Of a stretch of DNA of 64,000 nucleotides, positions 34,801-49,800 are shown piece after piece. Where the stretch lies: contig WBMW01003931.1 in the NCBI GenBank assembly GCA_013396635.1, positions 535,347 through 599,346 on the forward strand, written 5' to 3'. The position numbers were made by a program, and so were the translations under genes. The stretch comes from Penelope pileata. Its lineage: Eukaryota > Chordata > Aves > Galliformes > Cracidae. The notes beneath the pieces were generated by a model. The model was not told where the DNA came from, made no database searches, and saw only the letters and a program-made list of their open reading frames with translations. Position 1 is the first letter of the stretch. Every line of letters begins with the position of its first letter.

Positions 34801-37800
34801 TCATTTTGATCAAAGAGATTGGTTTTGTCCTGATTACTGTAAGCTATCACTGCAATTCTGTAAAGCTCCAGTGTGAATTGCTGACTGTATGCCCTAACAT
34901 GCAGTCAGGTAATGATATTGCTAACAATCCTGGCATGCAGGGTAAGCAGCAGGTCTACTGCCGGTTTAACAGACCTCTTGGAGTCCAATGCAGGGTTACT
35001 TGCTTCATCCTCAATTCACTGGAAGGCCGGTTCTGTGGTCTGTTTGGAGAGCTGGCTGTGAATAGAGAGGAAGAGACCTCAGTGTGTTGTTTTCCCAGTT
35101 TGTCGCCTATCTATCCTGCAAGGCTAAAGGTCTGCCAGACCTGAACTCTATGACTTGTTATTGGCTGATCATCCTTGGGCAGCTATTCTGAACTTTGCAG
35201 AACAATGCTGGAGGAAGGTGCAGAAAGACTAAAGCATCCATCCAGCAGCTTAGATCAGCCTGACCTGCTGGATCGTGCAGGCAGTCAGCAAATCCACAGC
35301 ACAGGAAAACATATGGTAGCAGCATAGAAAAGGAGGGAGAGAGTGAGTTGGAAATGCTTTTAATCTGCCTTGTCCACATAAGATGGAAATGGATTGTACA
35401 AAAGCTTACCTGTACATACAGGTTCCTGCTTAAGCTGGCAATTAATCTGGTGACACTGTCTCATACTACCAGAAATTTTTCTGAGAGAGGAAAAATGAAC
35501 CTTCAGGGGATCAAAAGTTAGGCCAGTGTTACCACTAAATCCTCAGCAGTAGCACATGCTATTAGGTATACTTGGAATCTATTTTAATCTTCTATTTTTA
35601 ATAAATAAAATTTCTTAGCAGTCATTTGTATATAAACTTTTAAATGTGAAACTCTGAAAGGGGATTATTTAGATGGCAGAGTCAAGCACTTAGGTTAATA
35701 GATCCCACATATGCCATTTATTGCATACTTCTGTTTATTGCTTAAGGCACTAATTCCCTTAAGTGAAACACAGTATTTTATAGAATTAAATAAAATAAAT
35801 AATACAGATTGTTTCTTTACCCACATTTAATGTGTTAAACAGAAAATTTCTTTAGCAGATGAACATCACATTAAAGACAAAGTGAAGTCCACTGTAGATG
35901 CTGGTATTGTTATTGCTTAAAAATAATAAGTAAAAAAGTAGGGTATCTCTGTAGCTTAAGTTAGCTAACTGAGAGCAGACATCTTAGTATCTTAGTAAAG
36001 AACGGGTAGGTCTCCAATATTTTCACTTTATTTAGCAGGTGAATTGAATGCCAATTGAGTTGTGGAATCAAAGAGCATCTTCTGTTAGCATTCTAAGTTG
36101 AGGTTAATTAACTTGAAGTATAAACATGCTGGGTTTTCGTTCCCAAGGGAAAGCTTTCATTAGGCCCTGGTTCAGTTTTGGATTACTCCCTTGGTGTGTG
36201 CAGTGTTACATGGACAGAGGGTTTCCCCAGTTCTGTTTTGTCCTTAGAACTCTTGTGGTCTTCAGCATGTAACAGAGCAATGGATCTTCATGTGCAGCTT
36301 TGATAGATAGATCTGGAGGTCCATGAAGAGCATGCCTTCTCTGTAGAAACCACTGCAGACACAGACTTGTTGTCATCTTCTTGTAAGAATTTGCTAATGT
36401 ACAGATCTGGGTGCTAATGAGATCCCTGCTCTGTAATAAGAGCTGAATCAATGAAAATGCAGGGCTCTTGATGAACTGGATACCTTTTCCTAAATAAGGC
36501 TTGTTCTTGATACTTTGTTGTTAAAAACCAACCTGGCCAAGCAGTAAAAATCTGATACATGTTTGATACAGTTCATGTTATCTCTTGGAAAAACATCATT
36601 GTTGTTTAAAGTAGGTAACTGAATGTGCTAAGTGCGTGGTCGGAACAATCTATCTAAAACAGCTTAGCTCTGGTGATAAGGAGCAGATTCTTGCTGAAGT
36701 GTCTGCTTGTTTCTTAATTACATACTTGTCAACATGTAACCTTAGAATATAGACACCATGGTAACAGTTTTAACACAGTCTCTTTAAAGAGCATAATTGT
36801 GTGGAGCTCAAATAGAAACATCTTGACTCTTGTAGTCTCTTAATCCACTTAAAGAAATGTTCTTCAATCCATCAAGCAGCGTTTTCTGGATCTTGTTGAA
36901 CATCTGTCTTGAAATGACTTCGAATCAAAGACTAAGCAAGTCCTCCGCTGCCATTTTTTGCTGTGTATCTTAAAATGAGCATTTGGACAATGTCAGTGTT
37001 TTGTTATTAAACTTGAGCTGAAGAGCACTAAAAAAGAATACTGAAAATCACTTGGCTATATTATAATAGAAATATGCTTGTAACTTGTCTGATTCCAGTA
37101 CAGCAAAATGCTTAAGCTTATGCGCTGTCTTAGGTGTGTGAGTGGTTCACATGCTTGGTATCCTGTAAAATCTGTACACTTTGGTGCCTATGCTGTGTTA
37201 GACAGCTGTTAGCCATCATGATTCTATGGTGGTTTTACTCAGTAAAGGCAGCAGGATAACCTTTTCTGATACCAGGTGAATGCATAAATGGCTGTGTTTG
37301 TTGGCAACTGCATATTGCTAAGGGTTTTGCATAGAACCCATCTTTCTCTTAAATATCCAAGTACCGTAGCCATGTGGCTGTCTTTGGGAAGAAGCAGTCC
37401 ACTGCTGCACTTAGTGCTTGTCCCTCGTAGGGCCCTAAGTTTCTTTTGGAAAATCTTCAGGGTTGATTATGGAAGAGCCCTGCAGCAAAGTGCATGGAGT
37501 CTGGACTTTGGAGAGCTTTCAGGTTTATATAAACACTCTCTGGTATGCAGCTATCAAAATGCAATAGAAATGAGTAACATTTCTGCTACGCATGGCATCA
37601 CCAAAGTAGCTTAATATGATCTCATCTGATCTCTTTTATAATTTTGACAATGCTTTTACCAAATGCAGTTCAATAACCTACTTTTTCCAAGATGTGATGG
37701 CCCTTTTCTTTACTGTGATAGTAGTAGTTTATTTTCTGTAACTGGCTTATCTTCATAACCTGATAATAATTGATGTTCTAGGATGAGAAAGTAAGTGCAA

Positions 37801-38817
37801 AATGGCTGGCAGTACAAAAAGATGTCTTGAAAATTATGATATCACCATTGTCCACACAATTAGTATGAATTTACATTTTCCTGAAATATTAGAAAAGCAA
37901 AGAAAAAGATGTTGAATTTTTCTACCTATGCATATATATTTTTGTTTAGGAATAACATTACCTGACAAACATCTGCTGTAAAAAGTCAGTGTCTTTCTGT
38001 ATATATATGACGTGGATTACTGTTGGCAGTATTTTTCAGACCCACCATATGCTGTTGCTCAGTGTAGTCTTTGCTTACACACTAGCAGCGTAACCTTTTT
38101 GCTCCTGATGGAATTTAATTTCGTTGCCTGATGTATTAGTTAGGACGTGAAAGAGCGTTCTCAGTTTAGCAAATGGACGCACTGTTAGGTTCCCAGCTCC
38201 TGAAAAGTTCATTTCAAAATCTGAAAACCGAAATCTGAAAGCAGATTTGAACAAAACCAGTGACTTTTCTGCAGCATGACCATATAGTATAACTACAAAA
38301 AGGGTAAATTATAACATAACTGCTGGAACATTCTCACAAGTTGGGTGTGTCTTTTAGGTTATGAGAAAAGAAGGCAGTTTCCATCATTTCAGGGCATGGC
38401 ATAATTCTGGTGTAAGATAGGACTTAACACAAGTGTGTGATGCAACTCCCGTCTTATTAATACCTATGACTCAAAATGCTGTTCCCCTTCCTGCTCCTCT
38501 GCCTCTCTTAAAATAAATAAATAAAGTTTTGAGTAAACTGCATTTTATTAGGAGAAAGTACAACTTTTGTTTCTTTTCTTTTCTTACTTCACACTGATTG
38601 TTCAAATACTCCTCATTTTCAGTTATGATCTTGTTGCTTCAAGCTTGTTTTATACTAGGAGTTATATTTTAAGGCTTCAGTGTTGTTCTGAAGAAAATTA
38701 TTACATATTTTATGTATTTATTTATTCTTTCACAAATATATTTACATCTCCTAGGTTTCTGAATTTCTGTTGTTTTGAGTAATATCAGTAAGTCATTACA
38801 TTATTTTCTGCGTTGAA

Positions 38818-38847
38818 GTGTGTGTGTGTGTGTGCGTGCATGTGTGT
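38818..38847 (+). repeat. TG dinucleotide microsatellite, interrupted
   Basis: TG units run from about 38819 to 38834, then are broken by CG and CA steps before TGTGTG resumes. Likely length-polymorphic. Confidence 0.9.
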
Positions 38848-41800
38848 TAGGAGTTAGTCAGCTGTAGGATTTCCCTTAAAAACTCAGTCCTTATCTTTTA
38901 ATTGCCATGCTGAGTGCTACATTAACTTTTAATTTTCACTTTTTACTTCATTGTTCTTGATGTGTTTTATTTTTTCCCCTTAGTTATTTCCTGTGATTCA
39001 GCTATTTCTGTGAGCAGAGACTTTATCCCATTAAACATAGGCAAATGCATGCCTGGCCATTTTGTTGTGGAAAAGGAATGTTTGGGTCATCTCCTATGTT
39101 TTTAATGTATGAAACATTTTAATGTCAACATTGCAATACTCCAATAGCTCTTCAGTTCCCTTTTAGAAAGAGTAAATATACATCATTTTTGTTGAGGGAA
39201 AAGAATGTGTTAGAGCATTTTTTTCATCTTTAAGTAAGTCAGTTTGTGGTATTCAGAAATAGTGGAAAATACTAGTTTTGGTTTTCCATCTATTATTAAA
39301 GTATCTTCAAGATGGTGCTTGCGTGCTGATTGCAGGATTATATCACAAAAGCAGACCTGCCTGAAATTTAGTTGTGCAGAGGGCTTAATAGATTATGGTG
39401 GTAGAAATCCTTTCCCCCTTGTGAGAGTGTAAATTGCTCGCTATTGAATTGCTCACTTGTCTCGCACATCGTGTTCTGAGTTTGTTTGCACTTGGATGTC
39501 GGCATTATAATGAGTAGTGTTGATTGAAAACTAGCTAGTTGAGGTATGATTTTAAGCAGTCATAAAAAGCTTTTGCCAGAGCCTTTGGCCTAGGAAACTG
39601 TATTCCATTCCTTTTCTGAATTTAAGGCATCCAGTAGATAGACATACCATAATTCTTGGTCTGTTGTGCTAAGAAAATCACAGCACATTTTAATCACAGT
39701 GCTAGACAGCATGTGTGTATGATGAGAGTATGACAAATGAGTCTGGAGAGATGACACACAGCCCCATTGCCTTTTCTTTATTTATTCCGTGTCACATTTT
39801 ATTGAGTTACAAATGAAACAAAGCCCTTCTTACCACAAGATTTATTCTGGGATTTTAAAATCAAGAAATATTATCTGCAAACTGTAGTTCACTGTTAGTA
39901 ATAAGTTTTATGAGATACGTAGTCTTTAATTAACAGTGCTGGGCATATGTTTTCTAAACCTAGGGCGTAAAATCATAAAAAAAGTCTGTTTTTAATGCAC
40001 TTTTTTAAAATATGTTGTGAATTCTTTATCTTTTGTGAAGATATCTGCTTAGTCCAGTTTTGGTAACACAACTGCTTTCTTATAACATGCTGAAGCTACC
40101 AAAAGATTCTAGATTTACAGAATGCAAAGGGTTTCTTTTTAGGTGCTCTCACTGATGCTTCAACCACACAATGGCAATAATACACAATTTTTTATTGCCT
40201 TTTGATATCCTCAGCATCTGTAATCTCTCCTGAGATAATATGGTTCTAATGCTCTCTCATAATTACTGAGGAAATTTGCCCCATAACATAAAATATGTCT
40301 GTTTTCTTCTGGTGTCCATCTTCTTTTATTCTCTGACTTTGGTGGTGAATAAGGATTCTGATTTTGACCTTTGAGACTTCTGATGTTGCTGCCCTTGGAG
40401 CAGAAGGTATCCAGATGATGTTGAGCCTGTCCAGAGATTTCCTTTCGTTACGGTTTGTCGGTGCTGAAATTGCTGACTCAGACACAATATTCACTTAAAA
40501 ATTCTGAATATTGTGTAACTGCATCATGGTGTACAGCCAGAACATGCATTTGAAATTTTATTGGCATTTGTAAAATTCAACATCAGCATTTCAGAAGTGC
40601 AAAGTTCTCAGGTTGTATTTTGATAATCTACTTTTATTTATTTTGAACTACAAGAAAACACATCTAGATGTAATTATTTATGCTGTGTTGCTGTAGCAGG
40701 TACTGAGTAAGTTGTGTATGTAATTGCTAGCTTAAAGCAGGCTTGGCTGTCCTCTTTTGTAGTGGATTTGCAATGTTACAGAAGCTACAATAATTCCTAT
40801 TGACAGTGATGACATTAATGCAAGTTTACTTGTATTTACCCAAAGTTTTAAAAGTTTTTAGTAGAAAATGGTGTTTGCAGGTGCATCACAAAAGATATGT
40901 TGAATATTTTCCATCCGACATATTGTAACACAAGTCGGTTCTTTAAGACCTTGCACTTTTAATGAACCATCTTATTGTCAACTCTCAGAATCTAATAGTG
41001 TGCCTTTTGGTGACGTTGTTGAGAATTTTAATGCATTTTAGTTCTCATTCGGCACGGCCTATGTGCTCCTCACGGGAGGGTCTTTAGAAATGGGATTAAC
41101 TTCTAGAGGAATGCATTAGCCATGCCACAGAAGTAGGCAAAGCTCTAACTAGCCTGATAGATTGCTCCACGCTTCAAATCCTCCTAACTACCCCCTCCCT
41201 CTTTTTATTGACAGCTTCTCATTGAGCTGCTAGAAGCATTAGTGTATTTAGGAGTTAGATGTTTTGTATGATCCCAGGCTGATCTCATATTCGCTTTCTG
41301 AAATTAATTCGACACTGCTTTACATGTTAATCCGCAAAGGATTGATTTTGGGAAGGTCAGAGCAGTGCAGCCTCAGAAAATGGAAGAAAAGCTCCACTTA
41401 AAACAGCTCATTTCAGTTCCCAGAAATAACTATAGATGCCTTTTCATTGTGACACTTAGCCAGCTGTAGGAGACTTGGTCATCTTGCAAAATGCATCAAA
41501 TAGTGTTTTTTGATGTGATCCGCAAGGAAGTTGAACTAATTAAATTTAACTTCATTAACCAATTGCAGTTTGCAAATTAAATTGTACAACTATACTTTGA
41601 AAACCTGCAGTATGACAGAAAATGCAGTCTTCTTTTAACTGCCAATGTAACTACGCAGTGGGAGTAGTCGTGAACAGAGCTCAGCTTAATTTGATGTCTT
41701 CTATTTATTTTTTCTATTTTATTTATCATTTCTATTGTTCTATTTTTTCTGTTTTGTATATGCACAAAATTTTTTTAGAGTTGCTAAAACTGGAAATAAA

Positions 41801-43801
41801 TGCCCATGAAAAAGAATGTTCATTGTGGGAGATGCTGGTGTTGGGACATGATGGATAAATACTGTGTTTCATCTGGAACTACACAAAGGAGAGGGGACTT
41901 GAATGGTGGAGTATTGTGGCAAGAGCGGGATAAGGACATCTCGTAAAAGAAAGCATTACGAATATTGAGAAAGTGTATCTGAGTTGCAGCTGCAGTTTGC
42001 TGAAAAAATTCTTTTCATTTGGAAGCGAATGTCCCTGGTAGTGTGGTATTTAACAGCATAGTATGCTTTTATGATTTCAAAAAGTCAAGCACAAAAACAG
42101 ATTGTTCTTTACTATGTGAATTAGCTTAAAAATACACACTATTTTATATTAAAATGGAGGAAGTTTTCATTATAATTCACTTTTGACTTGTAGATTCATT
42201 AAGTCATCAAAATTAGAAATACCAGGAAATTAAACATTTTACAGTTTGTACCTTTTCTACTTTAACTTTCACGAGTGCGATGTATGTGTAACTATTTCAC
42301 AAGAAAAAAAATTTGGATTCACATTTAGTTTGCAAGAGTTCAAACTGTTTCAGGTAAAATTTGTCCCGAAGAGCCTATGAATATCTAACTTTGACTGTAT
42401 TGCTCCCTGAAAGAGCAGTGAAGTCTTTTATGGAGTTCAGATGTGCTCCAGTTTTGTTCTCTCTCTCTCTTTTTTTTCCCCTATTACTTTTTTCTGTTAT
42501 ACTGAATTGAGTTTCATCCAGGTACATCTCTTTCTTAACGTCACAGATGATTAAAGGTCCTCGCCCCCCTCCCCACCAAATGAGCCAAATCAGTTCAGCC
42601 ATGGTAAATATTGCTGTGTTATAATACACACACCATAAGTCACTTCTGGCTCTGAACCTGTGGACCTTTCCCAGCTTCAGTATATGCTGATGCTTTATTT
42701 TCCTTTCAGAATTTATGAGCTGTACCAATACTTCCTTTGTCCAAGGAAAGGTAGTTATTTGATGGTTTCCTTCCAGAAAACAGAACCTTATGATTCCAGT
42801 AATTTGATTGTAAATGTTTGTAGCCATCAGCAATGAACATTGTGTCCATATTGACCTGATAATATTTGGCCTGAAAGTGTAAGCTTCTTAAGGTTTGAAT
42901 AACTCAATATGAAGTGAAAAAAGTAAATTCAGATTTAAAATTGTTTCAGATCATCGTCTCTTGTGACTTAGACAGTCACTGTCTAGTTTTCGGAGTCATT
43001 AGCGACAGAAAGCCTGTTGATAATTGGGTAACACAGATCCTGGTGTAGCTTATTTACTGATAAAACACGTAAGGTGAAAGCTCAGGTAAAGTGTAAATCA
43101 AAGCCTCCTTGTTTACACTTCCATAAAGTAGGATGCTATTCTGGAAAATGCTGTATGTCTAAGAATTATGCAGAAGAATGCAGTCCAGCTTTTCACGAGA
43201 CAGAAAGTCCACAATTAATGTATAACTTGCTTTGCAGAGGTTGACAACTGTTCATCTGATTGCAGATAAAGTGAGGAGAAGCCTATAAAACATAGAGTTC
43301 TGTCACTGGAGTCTGTTAAACTGTTTTAATCCCAACATGTTAAGAAATGTAGTGCTAAAGACTGCAATTCAGATCTGAGAGAGACCTCATTTATGAATAT
43401 AAATATTTTTTAGGGGGGGAATAAAATATTCTTAATCAGTGTTTGTAGGGAAAAAATTAGTGGAATTGTCAGCCTAAGCATCTAACTGTTCAGTGTGCTT
43501 TGAGAATAACAAATTTTGCATCAAAACAGTATTATAAAGGCTTTGAAATATTAAATGGGGAGCTTGTGTCAGAATATATAAAAGGTATAGTCCTGAAATT
43601 CAGTCATTCTCTTCCTTGTTTTTTAGTTTCCAAATTAAGTATATTCTGCATGGAAGTGCTAGCAAAATCCATAATATGATACTTCCAAACGTACGTGAGT
43701 GAAACTTCAAGCAGCAAACAATGCACTCAGAGATATGAATGGGTATGACTTATTCAGAACTGATTTTGAGAATCTTTTAGTTTGGAATGTATCTTCAATT
43801 T

Positions 43802-43817
43802 AAAAAAAAAAAAAAAA
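43802..43817 (+). repeat. Poly-A run of 16
   Basis: Sixteen consecutive A followed by a purine-rich GAGGAAGAAAG stretch. No retrocopy body is recognised upstream. Confidence 0.85.
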
Positions 43818-46800
43818 GAGGAAGAAAGAACAAAGTAAATAAATTATCCTTTTTTCTCCTGACATGTATTTTAATATTTATCATTTGAATGTGATTCTCC
43901 ACAAGTACAAGTATTTCATCACTTTAAGGTCTCATCTTTTGGAGGGAATACAGCAATATCAAATCTTCATTTCTCTATGTAAAGCACACTATAAAAAAAG
44001 CAAACAAAAACATTAAGCAGTCTGAATTGGTCTTCTGTTTTATTTCTTTCTTTCTCATATAGTTCTCGGTGACATGGAGTAAAGAGTAAAAATTGAGACT
44101 GACAAGCCAAAACCCACAACTGAATGCTTTGATTTTAAATATTAAGTTGTTTTCACAGAAAATGTCAGTGATATTTACTAACATTGAAGTCACTAGTGTG
44201 AGTCTTTGCTGAGTACTTTGTTTTAGAAAATATATTCATTTGAGGAAAATGTAAAGAAAATTCTTTAGATAGGCAAACACTGGTCTGGACCAACTTTCTG
44301 AAAATGCCATGATAATTATGCAGCACATTGACTCTAATAACTATTTGTTTTGTATTATGCCAGGGAAAAAGTTGTCATAACAATGAAATCTGGACTCCAG
44401 TAATTTTGCCAAGGAAATGCATTGTTGTTACTGTATGTAGGCTTTGGCAGGACGTTGTGGAGATATGGGTCTCTCACTTTTTGTAGAAGTAAGGTATGAA
44501 ATAAAATAATTCAGTCTCAGCAAAAATGATCCTGCAATGTTAGGTATGGTAGGAATGCTCATGAGTGGAAATAGAGGTTTAGGTTAAAGGAGTTCAAACT
44601 GAAGGAAGATTACGAGAGCCGATTACAGTTTGGCTGTATATTGACCATGATGACTACTTAAAGAGTATGTAAAGAGAAGTGACTTATCCTAAAGAAAACT
44701 AAGATGCGTGGAAGAAAAATTAACAAAACGAAGAGAGAATAATTTCTAAAAACGTTATGGTTCTTAACTGTGATAGCCTGAGTGTTTAAGCTAGAACTTT
44801 TTAGTGTTGGCCCCCTTGACTCTTCCTGCCTGTCTTTATCTGGGCAATGCCTGCCACCAGTCTGCATATTAAGGGTACTGTGCAGTTGTCGTGGTGGCTG
44901 TTGAGCAGCTTTCTCTCAGTTCTGGATTCAGCCTGTCTTTAAACTTCTGGTAGCACAAAGAACTCCCTCTTGTTCTTTTGTGACTTAAGAAAATAAATCC
45001 AAATATCTTTAGGTAAGCGTAGTTGAATGAAACAATTATACTCTGTATAATAACTGGATATTATCCTAAGAAGAATGTTCATTCATAAAACAGAATTTCA
45101 TGCACTGCCACTGGTCTTCTGAAATTAGCTTCTGCTGTGATTACCAGCAAGGGTACCCCTTGTTTTTAGGTGCCTTCCTTAAGGTTGTGTCACTTCATCT
45201 ATCTGCAAATAAAGCTGCTCAATGTTTGTTTGACTTTTAACTGATTCTAAGAGTCGCGTGTTACATCTGCCAGCTAAATGTGACTTAGGAAAAGTAAGTT
45301 ATCAGCATGTGAAAGAAACAAGCTTCAAATGAGAGACAAGATAAGTAATGAACTGTGCATGCATGTGAAGAATACAGAATATATAAAGGCATTATTCCAG
45401 TCATTCCTTAAATACAAATAGAATAGCCGCACAGATAATTCTTTGAGGGTTTTTACATAGAAAGATACTGCCTTCTGCGCAGGACATCTCTGAGCCACAA
45501 AATGTTAGAAGTGGGGAGAATGTTTTGGAGAAGTATCACTTTGTGCTTGCTGTAGTCTGTTCTTCTGCCCTGAATGTGCCTCAGGTCGTTGCTGCAGGCA
45601 GGATGCTGAGCTAGCCGAAGCTTTGCTCTGACAACTCCTAATAATTCTTATGTTATTGATTCATCAAATATTATGACCATGTCTTAAAGAATTGTTCTGC
45701 AACATGTAGCACAGTTTAGTGTAGCTCTTGGCAGATGTTTACAGGAAAAGTTGAAGATAAACTGCTGCGTAAAGGAGGTTTTTTTGACGTGTGGAGGAAT
45801 TTTTCCCTCCAGAAGTGAATCAGTAAGACCAGAATCTGGCTCTTCAACTGATGTTGCCACTGTGTGTGAAAATTTAGTATGCAAATTTCCCTACAAAATT
45901 TCTCTTTTTTTTCCAATATGTTCTTCGAGAAAAAAATCTCCCTGAATTTTTGAAAGTTTATTTTAAAAGCATGTATGCAGTTATCCCCCTTAAATTTGCC
46001 CACTTGCTACTAAGAGCCATTGATTTTGCATTTGTTTTTGTAGGCTGTCCATTCCAGTAGGAATTCATTCATGAACTAGTTAAGGCTGTAATTATTATTT
46101 TACATGCCATTTTAACTTCAGTACAATACTCTGACATATGGTGTGGTATAGAGTACCATAGTTTTATCTGGACTGCGTTCTGGAATAAGACGCATTTTTC
46201 AATCCCTTCCTCAGGCCCTGGGCTGTGCTTTTGATGTCTGACACTCTAGCCAGATTCTGAATTTTTCCTTTCCCAATTCCATGCCTCTTCTATTTGTTAA
46301 TAAATCCTGTTTTAAGGCTGTTCTTTCTTTTAACAGTTCCAAGTTGTGGAATATGCCCTTCTTTTAGTCTGAATGCATCTGTTTGCCATTGCAAAAAGAA
46401 TTCCAGGTTGTATGAGGAGACTTGAATTACCTTCTTCCCAAAACTAACAGATGGCTTAAAGACACCTCTAATTAAGGCTGTCTTGCCTTTGAGCATTAAC
46501 TAATTGTTGATTTTGGACAAAGAGCATGTCTGAGGAAATCTAAAGCCCATTACAACACGTAATTATGCTCCTGAAGGCCTGAGATTCAGGATGCAGCTTT
46601 CCCTGCCCTCTGTCCCTTATCCAGAAAAGGTGGAGAGACTTTGATAGGGCAGAAGTCATTAACAAATAGGAAGTATTTCCTAAAGCTGTGGTGGAAAAGT
46701 GGGACAGGGTGGGAATGGAAGTTTGCTGTTAAAAGAGGATTTATGCGCACTCTTGAATTGCAGGTACTCAGGACTATGGTAATAATTACTGTCCATCCTG

Positions 46801-49800
46801 TAAGCTAAGGAGATTGACTGAGAAACTAAGATTAAAATTCTCCATGCACCTTCTATTGCTGCCCTTATACATTTTCAGCTAGAGCTGTTTAGGAAATGTC
46901 TGTGAGAAAGAGCACTTAATCTAGTGAAAAACCTCAAAGGACAGCTGTCATAGTATGCTTTCATACTTGCTTCTGCATTTCACTGTTGAAAATGGTCAGT
47001 GAAAACTTTGTTTCTGTACACCTCTGGCATAGATGCAGTTGTTAAAAAGGACTCGTTTCTTCTTTCTGATTCAGCCCTAGGGATCTGCATAGTACTTGCT
47101 CTTTGGCCCCTAGCCCTCATCCTGTAGCTCCGCTATGCTCCTCAGTTCCATGTCTAAGAAAAATGTTGAAGAAGCTGGAAGGAGACTTTTGAAACTACAT
47201 AGTTAACCATGATTCGCTTCTCTCCTATTTTTTAACTTATGTACAAGGAGAGGACGTTATGGTGGTGCTAACTCTGTACATTCACTGCTAATTGATTCCA
47301 AACCAGATTTACACGAGGTAGCTGTAGGAGCACTGACTTGCTGTTTGGACTGGACTGTTGGGTCATGCTTTTCCCTCTAGCCTATGGAACTGTCATGGCT
47401 GCAAGTTTGATTTATAAAGTGACGTATATATTTCCAGAACTTGCAGATTTTGGAAGCTGAGGCATCTTAAACAAAAAATACACAAGTAGCACCACAGTGC
47501 AAGGTTTGCAGTAACATCTTGCTGCCACTCCAATACCATTATTAATTCATACCAGGGCCTTTATGACTGGCTGTTCACAAACGTTCTGGAAAGAGAGAAA
47601 CACATTTACTGAGGCTTGAATTATGCCAGCTGCATTGGTACTAGGCACGTCTAGTTCTTTCCTGTTTAATTTTGGATACAAGCCTGACAATATCTGAATA
47701 ATGAGTATGCTGACCTCTAATGCATCCTTAGCCATAGTTTATGCTGGATGTTTGGATGCTTTTAGAAGTACAAATGATCTCAGAAGGAAAAAAATGCAAT
47801 TAATAGTTAATAAAGGATGTTTTACAGTCTTTTTTGTTGCATAAAACGTGCAGGTCCTGTCTCAGGTATTGCATGTCCAAGTACATTTCTAGTTGTATTT
47901 TTCATACCAGAGAAACACTTATAGAAATATATTTTGTTAAACACTTTGTGAAAACATCTACTTACTGCTCTTATTATATTCTCACTTTTTTTTTTAAAAG
48001 AGTAAATACATATTGTTTCCTCTTAGATTTTTCTAACATCTGCTATCTTGAAATTAAGGCTCTGTACAAAATACGACGAGATATAAATGTGAGGGCGAGA
48101 TATGCCGAGGCTGAATTGTTTTAAAATGCATTTCTTTTCTGAGGAAAATGATTGTTTCTAATCATCGTAGCCCTTCACATCCTTTTGTCACATGTGATTG
48201 ATAGTGTCTTGCTCAGGAGGGTGCAGTCAAGCACTTTGCTTGCGTGTAATATGTAATTATTCCAGTATGTAATTATTTCTAATCACTACCTAATATAGTA
48301 GGCTGTATTGATATAAATATTTTTAAACAGTAATCAGTATTCTTACATCTCTGTAAGCTTCAACTCTTGACAGCTGTGTAAGATTGACAGGCATTTAGAA
48401 TCTGTGTGCAAAGATCAGAATCTGAAACAATACGAAGGAACCAAAAATCACCGTTTCGTGAATGTGACGTCAGATAGTACTTCTGCTGCTCACTCATCAT
48501 CTTTGTAGCTGTTCTTGTTTAATCTGGAAGTCAAGCTGTAGGCTTCACCTTCTGAATTTTACCTGAAAGTAGCATTAAACAAGCAATCCTGAAGTCAGTG
48601 CAGAGTAAGTACAGCAAAAATGAAGACAAGTCATTGCTCTTCTAGTGTGTTTCATGCCTGGTCTTCAGGGAGTGCCTCTTCAGATGGGTGAAATCATGCT
48701 AGCCCTTGGAAATGTCAGCAGGGAGGCCAGTAATTCGTCAGTTGATCCTATATGTTACAGTATTAACATTGAATGTGGGTGAGTTGTATGCTGTGGAGAA
48801 TTTAGCTGTGTATATGTTTCATAAGGTGATCTGTACCATTCATGCATGTGGAACATCCCTTTGAATATTACAAAGCTGCACTTCTGAATGAATCCTAAAG
48901 ATTTAGAAATGAAATATCAAATTTGTTTTAGTAAAATGTGATGGTTTTTTTTAGAAAAAGTTTTACTTTTTCATCTGTCAGCTTTTGTTGTGAAACTTTA
49001 TTTTTGTAGTCTTATTACTGAATGCTATTATTGCTTTTGGAAGCTCTCTGAACAAAATTACATTTTAGCTTTCCTAATAAAATATTTCTTACAGAATTAT
49101 GTATGTCACCTCCTGTGATTCTTAGTTCTGTTCACACAGTTCCCAACTGCATTATCTACCCCCAATGCAGAAAATTAAGTCAATGTAAAAGTATACTCTG
49201 TTTTTTAAAAAGAGGTCACGAATAGCCTTTCTTCCCTCGGCAGTCACCAGTGTTCCTATTACACTTCATTTATATAGTTGGAGGATTTGGGAGAACCAGC
49301 TGGGCCCCCTGTCTGCACTCATCAAGAGTTAATTTCTGAAAGAGGTGCTGTTGTCATGAACAAGTGCAGAAGGTACTCTGGTGGTCCTGCCAAACAACAA
49401 GAGCTCTTAATTAGCAGCAATGTTCAATCAGACTGCTTAACCTGCCACAGAGCGGAGGAGGTCATGTTCCTTCCTGATGCGCTGCCAACCTAAAAAGCAC
49501 CCAAGAACCAATCCCAAATGCTTTCAAAAACGTTTCTTTGATTCTTTGAGGCAAGTAAGGCAATGCATGATCTGTTAGTGAAAACTGTCATCAGGATAAT
49601 GACATTTTCTTTTCATGAATGTTGTAGGCATTATTTCTTTTGTATAGGGAAATAATGAGGAATATGAAAATTCAGACTTTCCATGTTTTGATTCTAGTTT
49701 GTGAGGGGTTGCCCTGGACTCAGGAACTTTACAGAATACTTGTTAGCTTCCAGAAATAAAAGTGGAGGCCAGTGATGTTGTCCATTGCATTTTTTGTTCT

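Noticed and set aside
34713..35144. 143-codon plus-strand open frame
   Set aside because: No recognised domain and no flanking gene signals; taken as chance.
42375..42833. 152-codon minus-strand open frame
   Set aside because: Low-complexity stretches and no recognised domain; it includes a run encoded by simple CT repeats near 42460.
43802..43817. A-run as a SINE or retrocopy tail
   Set aside because: No RNA-derived body recognised upstream; simple sequence is the better reading.
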